Part shown: in pieces, positions 7,513 to 17,396 of the stretch
How the letters are laid out: each line of letters starts with the position of its first letter
Numbering within the stretch: position 1 is the stretch's first letter
Assembly: GCF_016820555.1 (NCBI RefSeq)
Contig: NZ_JADHDW010000002.1
Coordinates: 319,736 to 383,735 of the forward strand
Direction of reading: 5' to 3'
Source: Bacillus sp. REN10
GTDB lineage: Bacteria; Bacillota; Bacilli; Bacillales; Domibacillaceae
DNA length: 64,000 bases
The notes under the pieces: generated by a model
The model's input: the letters and a program-made list of their open reading frames with translations, nothing else
Databases searched by the model: none
What the model was told of the DNA's origin: nothing
Program-made: the position numbers and the translations under genes

Positions 7513-8595
7513 TTGAAAAGGTTACGGTTAGACCTTCAGTTTTTTTCCGGGGAAAAGACTGAAAAAGCCACTCCTAAAAAGCGTCAAGACTCTCGAAAAA
7601 AAGGACAAGTAGCCAAGAGTCAAGATGTCAATACAGCGATAAGTTTGCTTGCCGTTTTCGGTTTTTTATTTGTCGGTGCATCATTTATAGGAAAACATAT
7701 TTTTTTCTTCTTTCGTCACTCGCTGCAAAGCTATATATTAATGCCTGTGACGGAGGCCAATTTAAAGGTTATTGTGTTAGAAATTATGCAGCAGCTTATG
7801 TATATTCTTGGTCCAGTGATGCTAGTGGCGCTAGTGGCGGGAGTGGCTGCCAATTATTTGCAAGTTGGTTTTTTATTTACTGGCGAACCGCTCCAGCCCA
7901 AGTTGGAAAAAATTGACCCTATTAAAGGATTTAAGCGTATTTTTGCGTTAAGAGCACTGGTAGAGCTGTTGAAGTCCATTTTGAAAATTTCATTTGTTGG
8001 AACAGCTACATTTATTGTGCTCTGGTCCAATATTCAAGAAGTATTAAAGCTGTCTTTTAAGTCAGTTTCAGATGCGCTGCAAACAGTGGGGATTTTAACA
8101 GTAAAAATGGGGCTAGTTGCATCGGCGGCGTTGTTATTTCTTGCTCTTCTGGATTACCTTTATCAAAAGTATGATTTTGAGAAAAGTATCCGCATGTCCA
8201 AACAAGATATAAAGGATGAGCATAAAAATGCTGAAGGAGATCCGTTGATTAAATCACAGATTAAGCAAAGACAACGGGAAATGGCGATGAGACGAATGAT
8301 GCAAGAGGTTCCACAAGCCGATGTCGTTATTACCAATCCTACTCACTATGCGATCGCGTTAAAATATGATGAAGACAAGCTAGACGCTCCATATGTGGTT
8401 GCTAAGGGAGTGGATTATTTAGCTCAAAAGATCAAATTTGTCGCCAGTGAAAATGAAGTGACAATGGTGGAGAACAGGCCGTTGGCAAGAGCTTTATACG
8501 ATCAAGCAGACATTGGGGATCCGATACCTGAAGAATTTTTTAAAGCAGTAGCGGAAATATTAGCTTATGTATATCGAGTGAAAAATAAATTGTAA
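7513..8595 (+). CDS. flhB: FlhB, flagellar export switch protein
   Basis: FlhB is the membrane protein of the export gate whose self-cleavage changes specificity from hook to filament proteins. The N-terminus has GEKTEKATPKKRQDSRKKGQ, followed by four transmembrane segments. The autocleavage motif NPTH is intact at residues 275-278 (VVITNPTHYAIAL). GGGGGAG precedes the TTG start at 7513, the only start that leaves the conserved N-terminus complete. The length of 360 residues is normal. Confidence 0.97.
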   Translation: MKRLRLDLQFFSGEKTEKATPKKRQDSRKKGQVAKSQDVNTAISLLAVFGFLFVGASFIGKHIFFFFRHSLQSYILMPVTEANLKVIVLEIMQQLMYILGPVMLVALVAGVAANYLQVGFLFTGEPLQPKLEKIDPIKGFKRIFALRALVELLKSILKISFVGTATFIVLWSNIQEVLKLSFKSVSDALQTVGILTVKMGLVASAALLFLALLDYLYQKYDFEKSIRMSKQDIKDEHKNAEGDPLIKSQIKQRQREMAMRRMMQEVPQADVVITNPTHYAIALKYDEDKLDAPYVVAKGVDYLAQKIKFVASENEVTMVENRPLARALYDQADIGDPIPEEFFKAVAEILAYVYRVKNKL

Positions 8596-8619
8596 GTTTT
8601 GTTGTTAGGAGAGAGAGAA

Positions 8620-10656
8620 ATGCAAGCAAGAGATATCTCCGTGTTATTGAGTGTCATTTTAATAGTGGCCATGTTAATTATTCCATTGCCATCATGGCTA
8701 TTGAGTGTATTAATCATTATGAATATTTCTCTTGCACTTTTAGTTTTGCTCATTTCGATGAATATGCGAGAGGCATTAGAATTTTCCATCTTTCCATCAC
8801 TTTTGTTGTTATTAACATTATTTCGTTTAGGGCTCAACGTATCCACTACTCGTTCGATTTTAAGTAACGGTGAAGCAGGTGGTGTTGTTGAGACATTTGG
8901 AACATTTGTTGTCGGTGGAAATGTAGTCGTTGGGATGGTTGTCTTTTTAATCTTAATCATTATTCAGTTTGTTGTTATTACAAAAGGATCTGAGCGTGTG
9001 TCAGAGGTAGCTGCCCGCTTCACTCTTGATGCGATGCCAGGGAAGCAAATGAGTATTGATGCCGATTTAAATGCTGGGATGATCACGGAACAAGAAGCGA
9101 GAGAGCGCCGGGAGAAGGTTGGTCGCGAAGCAGACTTTTACGGAGCGATGGACGGTGCAACGAAGTTTGTAAAAGGTGATGCGATTGCAGGGATTATTAT
9201 CGTCATCATTAACTTGATTTTTGGGATTATTATCGGAAGTGTTCAACAAGGGTTGCCGTTAGCAGAAGCTGCTACAAGATATTCTTTATTAACAGTGGGA
9301 GATGGGATTGTCTCACAAGTTCCCGCCTTGTTAATTTCGACTGCAACAGGGATTGTAGTGACAAGGGCTGCTTCTAAAGGAAATTTAGGTGAGGACATTA
9401 TGTCCCAGCTACTCGCTTATCCGATGATGCTATACGTTGCAGCCGGAACGATTTTTTTATTAGGAATTGCGACGCCTATTAATGATTTATTAACGATTCC
9501 GATTGCGGGCATGCTAGCAGGAGGAGCCTTTATGCTTCAAAGAACACCAGAGAAAGACGAGCTCGATTTAATTGAGGCGGAAGAAGAAGTGGAAACAGCC
9601 GAGCTGAAGAGTCCGGAAAGTGTCGTTAATTTATTAAATATTGATCCGATCGAATTTGAATTTGGCTACGGGTTAATTCCGCTAGCAGATGCTGCACAAG
9701 GTGGCGATTTATTGGATCGGGTCGTGATGATTCGTCGTCAGCTTGCCATTGAGCTAGGCTTAGTGATTCCTGTTGTCCGTATTCGCGACAATATTCAACT
9801 TCAGCCAAACGAATATCAAATTAAAATTAAAGGCAGTGTCATGGCGCAAGGCAATCTATTATTAGATCATTATTTAGCGATGAGTCCTGGTGAGGATGAT
9901 GAGTCGATTGAGGGAATTGATACCATTGAACCGTCTTTTGGTTTACCGGCTAAATGGATTACAGAAGAGATGAAAGAACAAGCCGAAATATTAGGTTATA
10001 CCGTTGTGGACCCTCCGAGTGTTGTATCAACACATTTGACAGAAATCATTAAGGCAAACGCACATGAATTGCTTGGTCGTCAAGAAACGCAGCAATTAAT
10101 CGAACATTTGAAAGAAGCCTATCCAATTTTAGTAGACGAAGTGACACCGAATCCGCTTTCTGTAGGAGAAGTGCAAAAAGTATTGGCTAAGTTATTGAAA
10201 GAAAATGTGTCCATCAGAAATTTACCAATCATTTTCGAAACGCTTGCCGATTTTGGAAAAATGTCATCCGATACGGATTTATTAACTGAATATGTTCGCC
10301 AGGCGCTTGCAAGACAAATTACAAGGCAATATTTAGAAGGGGCAGACTCCTTAAAGGTGATTACCTTGTCTGGAAGTATTGAAAAGCTAATAGCGGATAG
10401 TGTTCAACAAACAGAACACGGAAACTTCTTATCTTTAGATCCAATCGATTCGCAAAGGATTTTAGAAGCGATGGCTGCGCAAATCGAACAAGTGACGTTT
10501 ATGCAACAAACACCAATCATCCTTTGCTCACCAGCCATTCGCATGTATGTAAAACAATTATCTGAAAGGTATTTTCCGCAACTGCCGATTCTCTCTTATA
10601 ACGAGCTTGAGCCAAGCGTTGAAGTTCAAAGTGTTGGGGTGGTGAATATTGATTGA
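8620..10656 (+). CDS. flhA: FlhA, flagellar export gate / chaperone docking protein
   Basis: FlhA forms the nonameric ring below the export channel, receives chaperone-substrate complexes, and takes part in proton-driven export. Its 678 residues divide into eight transmembrane helices (to about residue 315) and a large cytoplasmic domain. The FHIPEP signature region is visible as DADLNAGMITEQEARERR and GAMDGATKFVKGDAIAG. The frame is open from TTG 8599, but TAGGAGAGAG immediately before ATG 8620 sets the start. It ends with a 4-base overlap into flhF. Confidence 0.97.
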   Translation: MQARDISVLLSVILIVAMLIIPLPSWLLSVLIIMNISLALLVLLISMNMREALEFSIFPSLLLLLTLFRLGLNVSTTRSILSNGEAGGVVETFGTFVVGGNVVVGMVVFLILIIIQFVVITKGSERVSEVAARFTLDAMPGKQMSIDADLNAGMITEQEARERREKVGREADFYGAMDGATKFVKGDAIAGIIIVIINLIFGIIIGSVQQGLPLAEAATRYSLLTVGDGIVSQVPALLISTATGIVVTRAASKGNLGEDIMSQLLAYPMMLYVAAGTIFLLGIATPINDLLTIPIAGMLAGGAFMLQRTPEKDELDLIEAEEEVETAELKSPESVVNLLNIDPIEFEFGYGLIPLADAAQGGDLLDRVVMIRRQLAIELGLVIPVVRIRDNIQLQPNEYQIKIKGSVMAQGNLLLDHYLAMSPGEDDESIEGIDTIEPSFGLPAKWITEEMKEQAEILGYTVVDPPSVVSTHLTEIIKANAHELLGRQETQQLIEHLKEAYPILVDEVTPNPLSVGEVQKVLAKLLKENVSIRNLPIIFETLADFGKMSSDTDLLTEYVRQALARQITRQYLEGADSLKVITLSGSIEKLIADSVQQTEHGNFLSLDPIDSQRILEAMAAQIEQVTFMQQTPIILCSPAIRMYVKQLSERYFPQLPILSYNELEPSVEVQSVGVVNID

Positions 10657-11777
10657 AAGTGAAAAAATATCAAGCTTCTTCGATGCAGGAAGCAATGAAG
10701 AAAATTCGAGCTGATTTAGGAAAGCAAGCCGTCATTCTTCAATCAAAAACTGTCTATAGTGGTGGATTTTTAGGTTTTTTTAAAAAGAAAACGATTGAAG
10801 TGGTAGCCGCCGTCGACCCTAATGCACGCCCTGAAATAAAAGAGAAGCCTCGGGCTGGTTCAATTGTTGAAAAGAGCCAGCCTACTATGCAATCCATCCA
10901 TCAGGCAGACTTGCTTGCTAAAGAAGTGAACGAATTAAAGAAAATATTAGCGCAGTATCCCCGTGAGCATGCGATAGCTTTTGATGGGTTGCCAGAAGAA
11001 TTGAAGCCTCCATTAGTAAGATTAAAAGAGCAGGAAGTATCAGACGTTTTAATCACTGAGTTGCAACAAGATTTATTATTAAAATGGAAGAATTCAAAGG
11101 GACATGTAGATGAACAAGAGGCGTTTGAATGGGCGAAACAATGGTTAGTCCGCAAAATTGGCCCTTTACAAGAACAAGCAGCCCAGAAGAAAAAATATAT
11201 CAATATAGTCGGACCAACTGGTGTGGGCAAAACGACGACATTAGCGAAGTTGGCGGCTGACAGCGTATTAGAAAAAGGGAAAAAAGTCGCCTTTATTTCC
11301 ACTGATACGTACAGAATTGCTGCGATTAATCAATTAAAAACGTATGCTGATCTGCTGAAAGTACCGATACATGTCGCCTATAAAGCGGAAGACTTTACAG
11401 AAATCTTAGAACACTTAGAGGATTATGATGTCGTCTATATTGATACAGCAGGACGAAATTACCGGGATGAAAGATATGTACAAGAATTAAAAAGTATGAT
11501 TTCCTTTGAAGAAGAAGTAGAAAGCTATTTAGTGATGTCTCTTACATCGAAAGAAAACGACTTAAAAGAGATCATTGATAAATTTTCTCTCATTCCGATC
11601 GAAAAATTTATTTTTACTAAAATGGATGAGACGAAAACTCATGGTACCCTTCTTAATTTGATGTGTCACTTTCAAAAAGGAGTCGCTTTTGTGACGAATG
11701 GGCAAAATGTCCCAGATGATGTAGTGGAAGTCGATACGCAAACCATTGTGCGGATTATTTTTGGTGAAGATGTATGA
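10653..11777 (+). CDS. flhF: FlhF, SRP-like GTPase for flagellar placement
   Basis: FlhF is a signal-recognition-particle family GTPase that sets the site and number of flagellar basal bodies. The N-terminal basic region (MKVKKYQASSMQEAMKKI) precedes an N domain and the G domain. The P-loop is GPTGVGKT at residues 187-194, with DTYRIAAINQLKTYA, the IDTAGRN switch and the TKMDETKT guanine-specificity motif downstream. The TTG at 10653 is the start; it overlaps the flhA stop and has GGGGTGGTG upstream. Its partner FlhG follows directly. Confidence 0.96.
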   Translation: MKVKKYQASSMQEAMKKIRADLGKQAVILQSKTVYSGGFLGFFKKKTIEVVAAVDPNARPEIKEKPRAGSIVEKSQPTMQSIHQADLLAKEVNELKKILAQYPREHAIAFDGLPEELKPPLVRLKEQEVSDVLITELQQDLLLKWKNSKGHVDEQEAFEWAKQWLVRKIGPLQEQAAQKKKYINIVGPTGVGKTTTLAKLAADSVLEKGKKVAFISTDTYRIAAINQLKTYADLLKVPIHVAYKAEDFTEILEHLEDYDVVYIDTAGRNYRDERYVQELKSMISFEEEVESYLVMSLTSKENDLKEIIDKFSLIPIEKFIFTKMDETKTHGTLLNLMCHFQKGVAFVTNGQNVPDDVVEVDTQTIVRIIFGEDV

Positions 11778-12658
11778 CATATGATCAAGCTTCAGGGTTG
11801 CGGCAGAAGATCAATCGATTGACGGGAAAACTAGCGAAAACAGTCGCGGTAGTTAGTGGAAAAGGCGGCGTTGGAAAATCCAATATTTCTATGAATTTTG
11901 GCTTAAATTTAACACGTAGTGGGCAAAAAGTGCTAATATTTGATATGGATATAGGTATGGGAAATATCCATGTGCTATCAGGTATAACAGGAGAACGTTC
12001 CATTGTTGAATTTTTTGAAAAGGGATGCAGCCTTGAAGAATTGATTATGAATGGAACGGAAGGTGTGTCTTATATACTAGGAGGCTCCGGTTTAAGTCAG
12101 TTAGTGGAATGGAATGACTATCATTTAGAACGTTGGTTATCCGCAGTTGAGGAGTTGCAATACCAATATGATTATTTAATTTTTGATATGGGAGCAGGAG
12201 TGACAAAAGAGTCTTTAGATATACTGATGTCAGTTGACGATATTTTTGTTGTAACTACACCTGAGCCTACATCGATCACGGATGCTTATTCGATGATCAA
12301 ATTTATTCACCTTCGAGGAGGGGCGAATACGTTTTATCTAGTTTGTAATCGGGCAGAAAGTCTTGTAGAAGGCAAGGAAGTGATTAAACGGTTACAAAAC
12401 GTAGTCGACCGTTTTTTGCAAAGAGAACTTATAGAGTTAGGGATATTGCCAGAGGATCAGCATGTGAAGCAAGCAGTTATCAAACAAATGCCTTTTTCAC
12501 TCGCTTTTCCGTATGCTCCTATTTCTACGGCATGTAAGACGATGACGAATAATTATTTGACTGGTTCAAAAGAACTATCATTTAATGCGGGGGCATCTAG
12601 CTTTGTTCAAAAGCTTCGTCACTTTTTTATGAAAGGCAGGAGCGAACATGAAAAGTAA
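11774..12658 (+). CDS. flhG: FlhG (YlxH), MinD-like ATPase regulating flagellar number
   Basis: FlhG is a ParA/MinD-type ATPase that activates the FlhF GTPase and controls flagellar patterning. The deviant Walker A box SGKGGVGKS is at residues 28-36, followed by FDMDIGMGN (Walker A') and the FDMGAG Walker B region. The N-terminal segment with the conserved DQASGLR resembles the FlhF-activating helix. The start ATG overlaps the flhF stop (ATGA), and the gene overlaps cheB by 11 bases. The 294 residues match the family. Confidence 0.96.
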   Translation: MTYDQASGLRQKINRLTGKLAKTVAVVSGKGGVGKSNISMNFGLNLTRSGQKVLIFDMDIGMGNIHVLSGITGERSIVEFFEKGCSLEELIMNGTEGVSYILGGSGLSQLVEWNDYHLERWLSAVEELQYQYDYLIFDMGAGVTKESLDILMSVDDIFVVTTPEPTSITDAYSMIKFIHLRGGANTFYLVCNRAESLVEGKEVIKRLQNVVDRFLQRELIELGILPEDQHVKQAVIKQMPFSLAFPYAPISTACKTMTNNYLTGSKELSFNAGASSFVQKLRHFFMKGRSEHEK

Positions 12659-13733
12659 AAAAGTACTTGTGGTCGATGATTCAGCTTTTATGAGAAAGCT
12701 CATCACCGATATTTTAAATCATCATCCTGAGCTCGATGTAGTAGCAACGGCGCGCAATGGCAAGGATGCCATTGTGAAATTTGAAAAATATAAGCCGGAT
12801 GTTATGACGATGGATGTGGAAATGCCTGAGATGGATGGGCTTGATGCGCTAAGCTACATTATGGAGCGCAAGCCAACACCTGTCGTTATGCTGTCCAGTT
12901 TAACGAAAAAAGGCACGGAAACAACGATGTTAGCTATGGAAAAAGGCGCGGTTGATTTTATCGCTAAGCCTTCTGGAACCATCTCAGTCGATTTATACAA
13001 AATTAAAGATGAGTTAATCGAAAAAGTATTAGCGGCTAGTCGAGCTAACGTTCGTCCGATTTCTGCGTTTAATAAACCGAAAATGAACAGTAACCTTAGT
13101 GCTAATACAACACCTTCTTTGCCAATCAATAGGCTAGAACGTTTAAAAACAAATGGAAAAACATTAATTGTGATTGGGACATCAACGGGTGGCCCCCGTG
13201 CCCTTCAAACCGTATTAACGAGGTTGCCAGCAACTTTGAATGCACCTATATTAATTGTTCAGCATATGCCAGCAGGTTTTACTCATTCACTTGCTCAAAG
13301 ATTAGATTCACTCTCGGCCATTTCTGTTAAAGAAGCGGAAGATGGGGAAATCTTAAGAAATAATACGGCGTATATTGCACCGGGAAGTTATCACTTAAAA
13401 GTGAAAAAAGTGGGCGCTTCTTTAGCTGTCCATTTAGATCAAACCCCTGCAGTGAATGGTCACCGACCTTCTGTTGACGTGCTATTTGAATCTGTCAGTG
13501 ATCTATCCGATTACAACAAGGTCGCTGTCGTTATGACAGGCATGGGAGCGGATGGCGCTAACGGCCTGTTTAAATTGAAAGAGATGGGAAAAGGAACGGT
13601 AGCAGCCATTGCTGAGTCGAAAGAGACTTGTGTAGTGTTTGGCATGCCAAGAGCAGCTATCGCCACGCATGTAGTAGATGAAGTAGTGCCGGTGGATCAA
13701 ATTGCAGAAACAATTGTTAAGTATATACCTTAG
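12648..13733 (+). CDS. cheB: CheB, chemoreceptor methylesterase / glutamine deamidase
   Basis: CheB removes methyl groups from chemoreceptors in response to CheA phosphorylation. The receiver domain spans about residues 1-120, with acidic pair D10-D11 and phospho-acceptor D56 (MTMDVEMPEMDG). The C-terminal catalytic domain has the Ser-His-Asp set in GTSTGGPRAL, QHMPAGFT and MTGMGADGA. The linker around 125-165 is Asn/Pro-rich. AGGAGCGAAC precedes the ATG at 12648, inside the end of flhG. Confidence 0.97.
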   Translation: MKSKKVLVVDDSAFMRKLITDILNHHPELDVVATARNGKDAIVKFEKYKPDVMTMDVEMPEMDGLDALSYIMERKPTPVVMLSSLTKKGTETTMLAMEKGAVDFIAKPSGTISVDLYKIKDELIEKVLAASRANVRPISAFNKPKMNSNLSANTTPSLPINRLERLKTNGKTLIVIGTSTGGPRALQTVLTRLPATLNAPILIVQHMPAGFTHSLAQRLDSLSAISVKEAEDGEILRNNTAYIAPGSYHLKVKKVGASLAVHLDQTPAVNGHRPSVDVLFESVSDLSDYNKVAVVMTGMGADGANGLFKLKEMGKGTVAAIAESKETCVVFGMPRAAIATHVVDEVVPVDQIAETIVKYIP

Positions 13734-13750
13734 AGAGGGATGAGCGGCTA

Positions 13751-15793
13751 ATGGAAGTGAATCAATATTTAGAAATTTTCATTGAAGAAAGCAAGGAACA
13801 TTTGCAAGCAGTAAATGAAAATCTTTTAGTTTTAGAGAAAAATCCAGAAGACATCTCAATTGTTAATGAAATCTTTCGTTCAGCCCATACGTTAAAAGGA
13901 ATGTCCGCAACGATGGGATACGAAGATTTAGCCAATTTAACTCATAAAATGGAGAATGTTTTAGACGCGATTCGAAATCATAAAATCCATGTTACCGCGG
14001 AAATATTAGATGTTGTTTTTGCTTCCATTGATGACTTGGAAGCAATGGTCAATGATATTGCCTCTGGTGGAGAGGGAAAAAGAGATGTTACAACCATTGT
14101 GGAGAAACTGCTGAAAATTGAAAATGGGGAGAGCCCTGTCACTGCTTCTGAAGAAGTAGCTGTAGCAGTATCGGAAATATCGCCTCAAACATCTTATTCT
14201 GCTGAATACGATGAATTTGAACGCACAGTGATTACACAATCTAAAGAGCAAGGCTTCTCTTGTCTAGAAATTGAAGTTAACTTAAGAAGCGATTGTGTTC
14301 TGAAAGCAGCCAGAGTGTTCATGGTGTTTGAAGTGCTTGAGAAATGTGGAGAAGTGATTAAAACAACCCCTTCAACAGAACAATTAGAAGAGGAAAAATT
14401 TGATGAAAAATTCATCGTCACTCTCATTACGAAAGACCCTGCTCAAGAGATTGAAAGCAAAGTTAAAAAAGTATCAGAAGTAGTGAATGTCACGATTACG
14501 AATGTAGAGTTTGAACCTTTAAAAGTGAATGCAGCACCACAACAAGAGGTTAGCAAGCCCGCTGAAAATAAAGAAGTGACAGAAACAAAAAAAGAAGCGA
14601 AAAAAGAAACAAAGGAAGCCAAACAAAATAAACAGCAAGCTGTTGCCAATAAAACAATTCGTGTAAACATTGAACGTTTAGATATTTTGATGAATTTGTT
14701 CGAAGAGCTTGTTATTGACCGCGGCAGGCTAGAACAAATCTCTGGGGATCTGAATCATCCAGAGCTCAATGAAACAGTGGAGCGGATGTCAAGAATTTCT
14801 GGCGATTTACAAAATATCATCCTAAACATGCGAATGGTTCCTGTTGAAACTGTATTTAATCGTTTTCCTCGAATGGTTCGTCAGCTTGCCCGAGAATTGA
14901 ACAAGCAAATTAACTTAGAAATTATCGGTGCAGATACGGAGCTTGATCGTACCGTAATTGATGAAATTGGTGATCCTCTCGTTCACTTAATCCGTAACGC
15001 AATTGATCACGGCATCGAAAAGCCAGAAGAGCGCAAAGCGAAAGGCAAACCTGCTGAAGGAACAGTTAAGCTGAAAGCCTACCATAGCGGAAATCACGTA
15101 TTTATCGAAATAGAAGATGATGGTGCGGGAATTAATAAAGAAAAAGTGTTAAGCAAAGCTCTTGCAAAAGGAGTTGTTACAGAAGAACAGGCGCTGACAC
15201 TTTCTGATAAACAAATTTATGAGCTTATTTTAGCTTCTGGTTTCTCAACGGCTGAACAAGTGTCCGATATTTCAGGGCGCGGCGTCGGGCTGGATGTTGT
15301 GAAAACAACGATTGAGTCCCTTGGAGGGTCAATTAGCATTGATGCCTATGAAGGAAAAGGTTCGATCTTTTCCATTCAGCTACCGCTCACGTTATCGATC
15401 ATTTCAGTTATGTTAGTGGAAGTGGAAAAAGAGAAATATGCGATTCCGTTGTCTTCTATTATTGAAACAGCGATTGTCAAGAAAACGGACATTTTAAAAG
15501 CACATACGCAACAAGTAATTGATTTTCGTGGGAAAGTCGTTCCACTTGTTTTCCTAGAACAAATCTTTGAAGTGCCAACTGTTGACGAAAAAGATGAATA
15601 CTACTCAATCGTTATTGTTCGAAAAGGGGATAAAATGGCCGGACTTGTTGTGGATTCCTTTATCGGTCAACAAGAAGTGGTATTGAAATCCCTTGGAAAC
15701 TATTTAACAAATGTTTTTGCTATTTCAGGAGCTACGATTTTAGGAGATGGCCAGGTTGCTTTAATCGTAGATTGTAATGCTTTAATAAAATAA
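13751..15793 (+). CDS. cheA: CheA, chemotaxis histidine kinase
   Basis: CheA is the receptor-coupled kinase that phosphorylates CheY and CheB. The phosphorylated histidine is H46 in FRSAHTLKG within the N-terminal HPt domain. A CheY/CheB-binding P2 domain follows at about residues 150-260, then a Lys/Glu-rich linker (about 275-300) and the dimerisation helices. The ATPase domain has an N box with RNAIDHGIEKPEERKAKG, a G1 box (DDGAGIN) and a G2 box (GRGVGLDVV). A CheW-like domain forms the last 130 residues. It is 680 residues long and sits between cheB and cheW. Confidence 0.97.
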   Translation: MEVNQYLEIFIEESKEHLQAVNENLLVLEKNPEDISIVNEIFRSAHTLKGMSATMGYEDLANLTHKMENVLDAIRNHKIHVTAEILDVVFASIDDLEAMVNDIASGGEGKRDVTTIVEKLLKIENGESPVTASEEVAVAVSEISPQTSYSAEYDEFERTVITQSKEQGFSCLEIEVNLRSDCVLKAARVFMVFEVLEKCGEVIKTTPSTEQLEEEKFDEKFIVTLITKDPAQEIESKVKKVSEVVNVTITNVEFEPLKVNAAPQQEVSKPAENKEVTETKKEAKKETKEAKQNKQQAVANKTIRVNIERLDILMNLFEELVIDRGRLEQISGDLNHPELNETVERMSRISGDLQNIILNMRMVPVETVFNRFPRMVRQLARELNKQINLEIIGADTELDRTVIDEIGDPLVHLIRNAIDHGIEKPEERKAKGKPAEGTVKLKAYHSGNHVFIEIEDDGAGINKEKVLSKALAKGVVTEEQALTLSDKQIYELILASGFSTAEQVSDISGRGVGLDVVKTTIESLGGSISIDAYEGKGSIFSIQLPLTLSIISVMLVEVEKEKYAIPLSSIIETAIVKKTDILKAHTQQVIDFRGKVVPLVFLEQIFEVPTVDEKDEYYSIVIVRKGDKMAGLVVDSFIGQQEVVLKSLGNYLTNVFAISGATILGDGQVALIVDCNALIK

Positions 15794-15814
15794 TTGATGG
15801 AAGGAAGGAAAATG

Positions 15815-16252
15815 ATGAGTAATACGAGTGCTCCGTCTACAATAAAAGTAATTGCTTTTCAATTAATGGATAAAGAGTATGCTTTCCCAGTCCATCAAGT
15901 CCATTCAATAGAGAAGTTAATGCATATTACTCGGGTTCCGGGGACAGTTCCTTTTATTAAAGGTGTCATTAACTTGCGTGGGGTCGTTACACCGATTATT
16001 GATTTGCGCAATCGATTTAATCTTCCGGCCGAACCATATAACGACAATACTAGAATTATCATCGCCTCTTTCGACGAGATGGAAGTAGGATTAGTTGTTG
16101 ATGGAGCGAATGATGTGCTTGATATTCCGAGTGACATTATTGAGCCACAGCCAGATGTTGTTGGTTCTCTAGAAGCGGAATATATTGTTGGAGTAGCTAA
16201 ATTAGAGAAAAGGCTTTTAATTTTATTAAGTTTAGAAAAAGTGTTTAAGTAA
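15815..16252 (+). CDS. cheW: CheW, chemotaxis coupling protein
   Basis: CheW links CheA to chemoreceptors in the signalling array. The sequence is a single CheW domain with the hallmarks VIAFQLMDKEYAFPV, HITRVPGTVPFIKGVINLRG and VTPIIDLRNRF. Several in-frame starts exist (15794, 15797, 15812, 15815). I choose ATG 15815 because AAGGAAGG ends 6 bases before it, giving 145 residues, though ATG 15812 is also possible. It sits between cheA and cheC in the usual order. Confidence 0.95.
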   Translation: MSNTSAPSTIKVIAFQLMDKEYAFPVHQVHSIEKLMHITRVPGTVPFIKGVINLRGVVTPIIDLRNRFNLPAEPYNDNTRIIIASFDEMEVGLVVDGANDVLDIPSDIIEPQPDVVGSLEAEYIVGVAKLEKRLLILLSLEKVFK

Positions 16253-16264
16253 AGGGGTAAGTTC

Positions 16265-16906
16265 ATGAACTATATCGATCAAATTCACACTCTTCACTTA
16301 GACATATTGAAGGAAATAGGAAACATTGGAGCGGGGCATGCAGCGACTGCTCTCTCTACACTTTTAAATAAAAAAGTAGATATGAAAGTACCTAGTGTGA
16401 GAATTGCTAGCTTTAATGAGATGATGGAAATGGCGGGTGGAGCGGACCAGGAAATTGTTAGTGTAAGCTTACGGATCGAAGGCGAAGCGAGCGGAAACAT
16501 GTTTTTCATCTTGTCACTGGAACAAGCCGAAAATTATATCCGCAATATGACAGGAGATAAACAATTTTCTTTTCAAGAGATAAATGGAGAAGCCATTGGA
16601 TATTCGGCTATGCAAGAATTAGGGAATATTTTGTCCGGGTCCTATTTGTCCGCTTTAAGCGACTTTACACAGCTGCAGCTGTATCCGTCTGTCCCTGAAT
16701 TAGCCATTGATATGTTTGGCGCTATTATTAGTTTTGGTTTATTAGAAGCCTCTCAATATGGGGATTATGCCATTGTTATTGACACGGTTCTGAAAGAAGA
16801 GGAGACAGGTGAAGAAGAGGAAGTGAAAGGGCATTTCTTTCTACTCCCTTCTCCCCCCTCCTTCCCAACAATATTTCGTGCCTTGGGAGTCGAGATGAAT
16901 GAATAG
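16265..16906 (+). CDS. cheC: CheC, CheY-P phosphatase
   Basis: CheC dephosphorylates CheY-P and forms a complex with CheD as part of Bacillus adaptation. Two phosphatase half-sites are visible, E17/N20 (KEIGNIGAGHA) and E118/N121 (MQELGNILSGS), each with the downstream VDMKVPSV-like or LYPSVPEL segment. The C-terminus carries an acidic stretch and the family ending PSFPTIFRALG. AAAGGGG precedes ATG 16265. It overlaps cheD by 8 bases, consistent with the two proteins working together. Confidence 0.96.
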   Translation: MNYIDQIHTLHLDILKEIGNIGAGHAATALSTLLNKKVDMKVPSVRIASFNEMMEMAGGADQEIVSVSLRIEGEASGNMFFILSLEQAENYIRNMTGDKQFSFQEINGEAIGYSAMQELGNILSGSYLSALSDFTQLQLYPSVPELAIDMFGAIISFGLLEASQYGDYAIVIDTVLKEEETGEEEEVKGHFFLLPSPPSFPTIFRALGVEMNE

Positions 16907-17396
16907 AATCAAGCAAATTGTGAAAGTAGGGATTGCTGAGCTAAATATCGTTCGTTCTCCAGATACGATTCGGACATCAGGTTTAGGATCGTGTGTTGGA
17001 GTAGTCATTTATGATGAACAGCAGGCTCTTGCTGGAATGGTTCACGTTATGCTGCCTGACTCAGCTCTCGCTAAAACTGATAATATTAATAAAGCCAAAT
17101 TTGCAGATACAGGAATTATCGAGTTGCTTAACATGTTAAAAAGAGAAGGCGCTCAAATGTACAGGTTAAAAGCAAAACTGGCAGGCGGTGCTCAAATGTT
17201 TCAATTTAGCCCTCAAAGTGATTCGATGAGAATCGGACCAAGGAATGTCGAGGCGGTGAAACGTAAATTGAGAGAGGAAAATATTCGGATTGCCGCTGAG
17301 GATGTGGGCGGCAATAGCGGCCGAACGATTGAATTTAACCCGGAGACATGCCGTTTAATGATTCGGACCGTTAATAAAGGAGTTCGGGAAATATAA
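16899..17396 (+). CDS. cheD: CheD, chemoreceptor glutamine deamidase
   Basis: CheD deamidates receptor glutamines and stimulates CheC. The catalytic Cys is C32 in GLGSCVGVVIYD, with H49 in GMVHVMLPDS; the LAGGAQMF segment and GGNSGRTI are also typical. The ATG at 16899 lies inside the cheC end, with TTGGGAGTCGAG upstream. Its 165 residues match B. subtilis CheD. The stop overlaps the start of the next, unrecognised membrane-protein gene. Confidence 0.96.
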   Translation: MNRIKQIVKVGIAELNIVRSPDTIRTSGLGSCVGVVIYDEQQALAGMVHVMLPDSALAKTDNINKAKFADTGIIELLNMLKREGAQMYRLKAKLAGGAQMFQFSPQSDSMRIGPRNVEAVKRKLREENIRIAAEDVGGNSGRTIEFNPETCRLMIRTVNKGVREI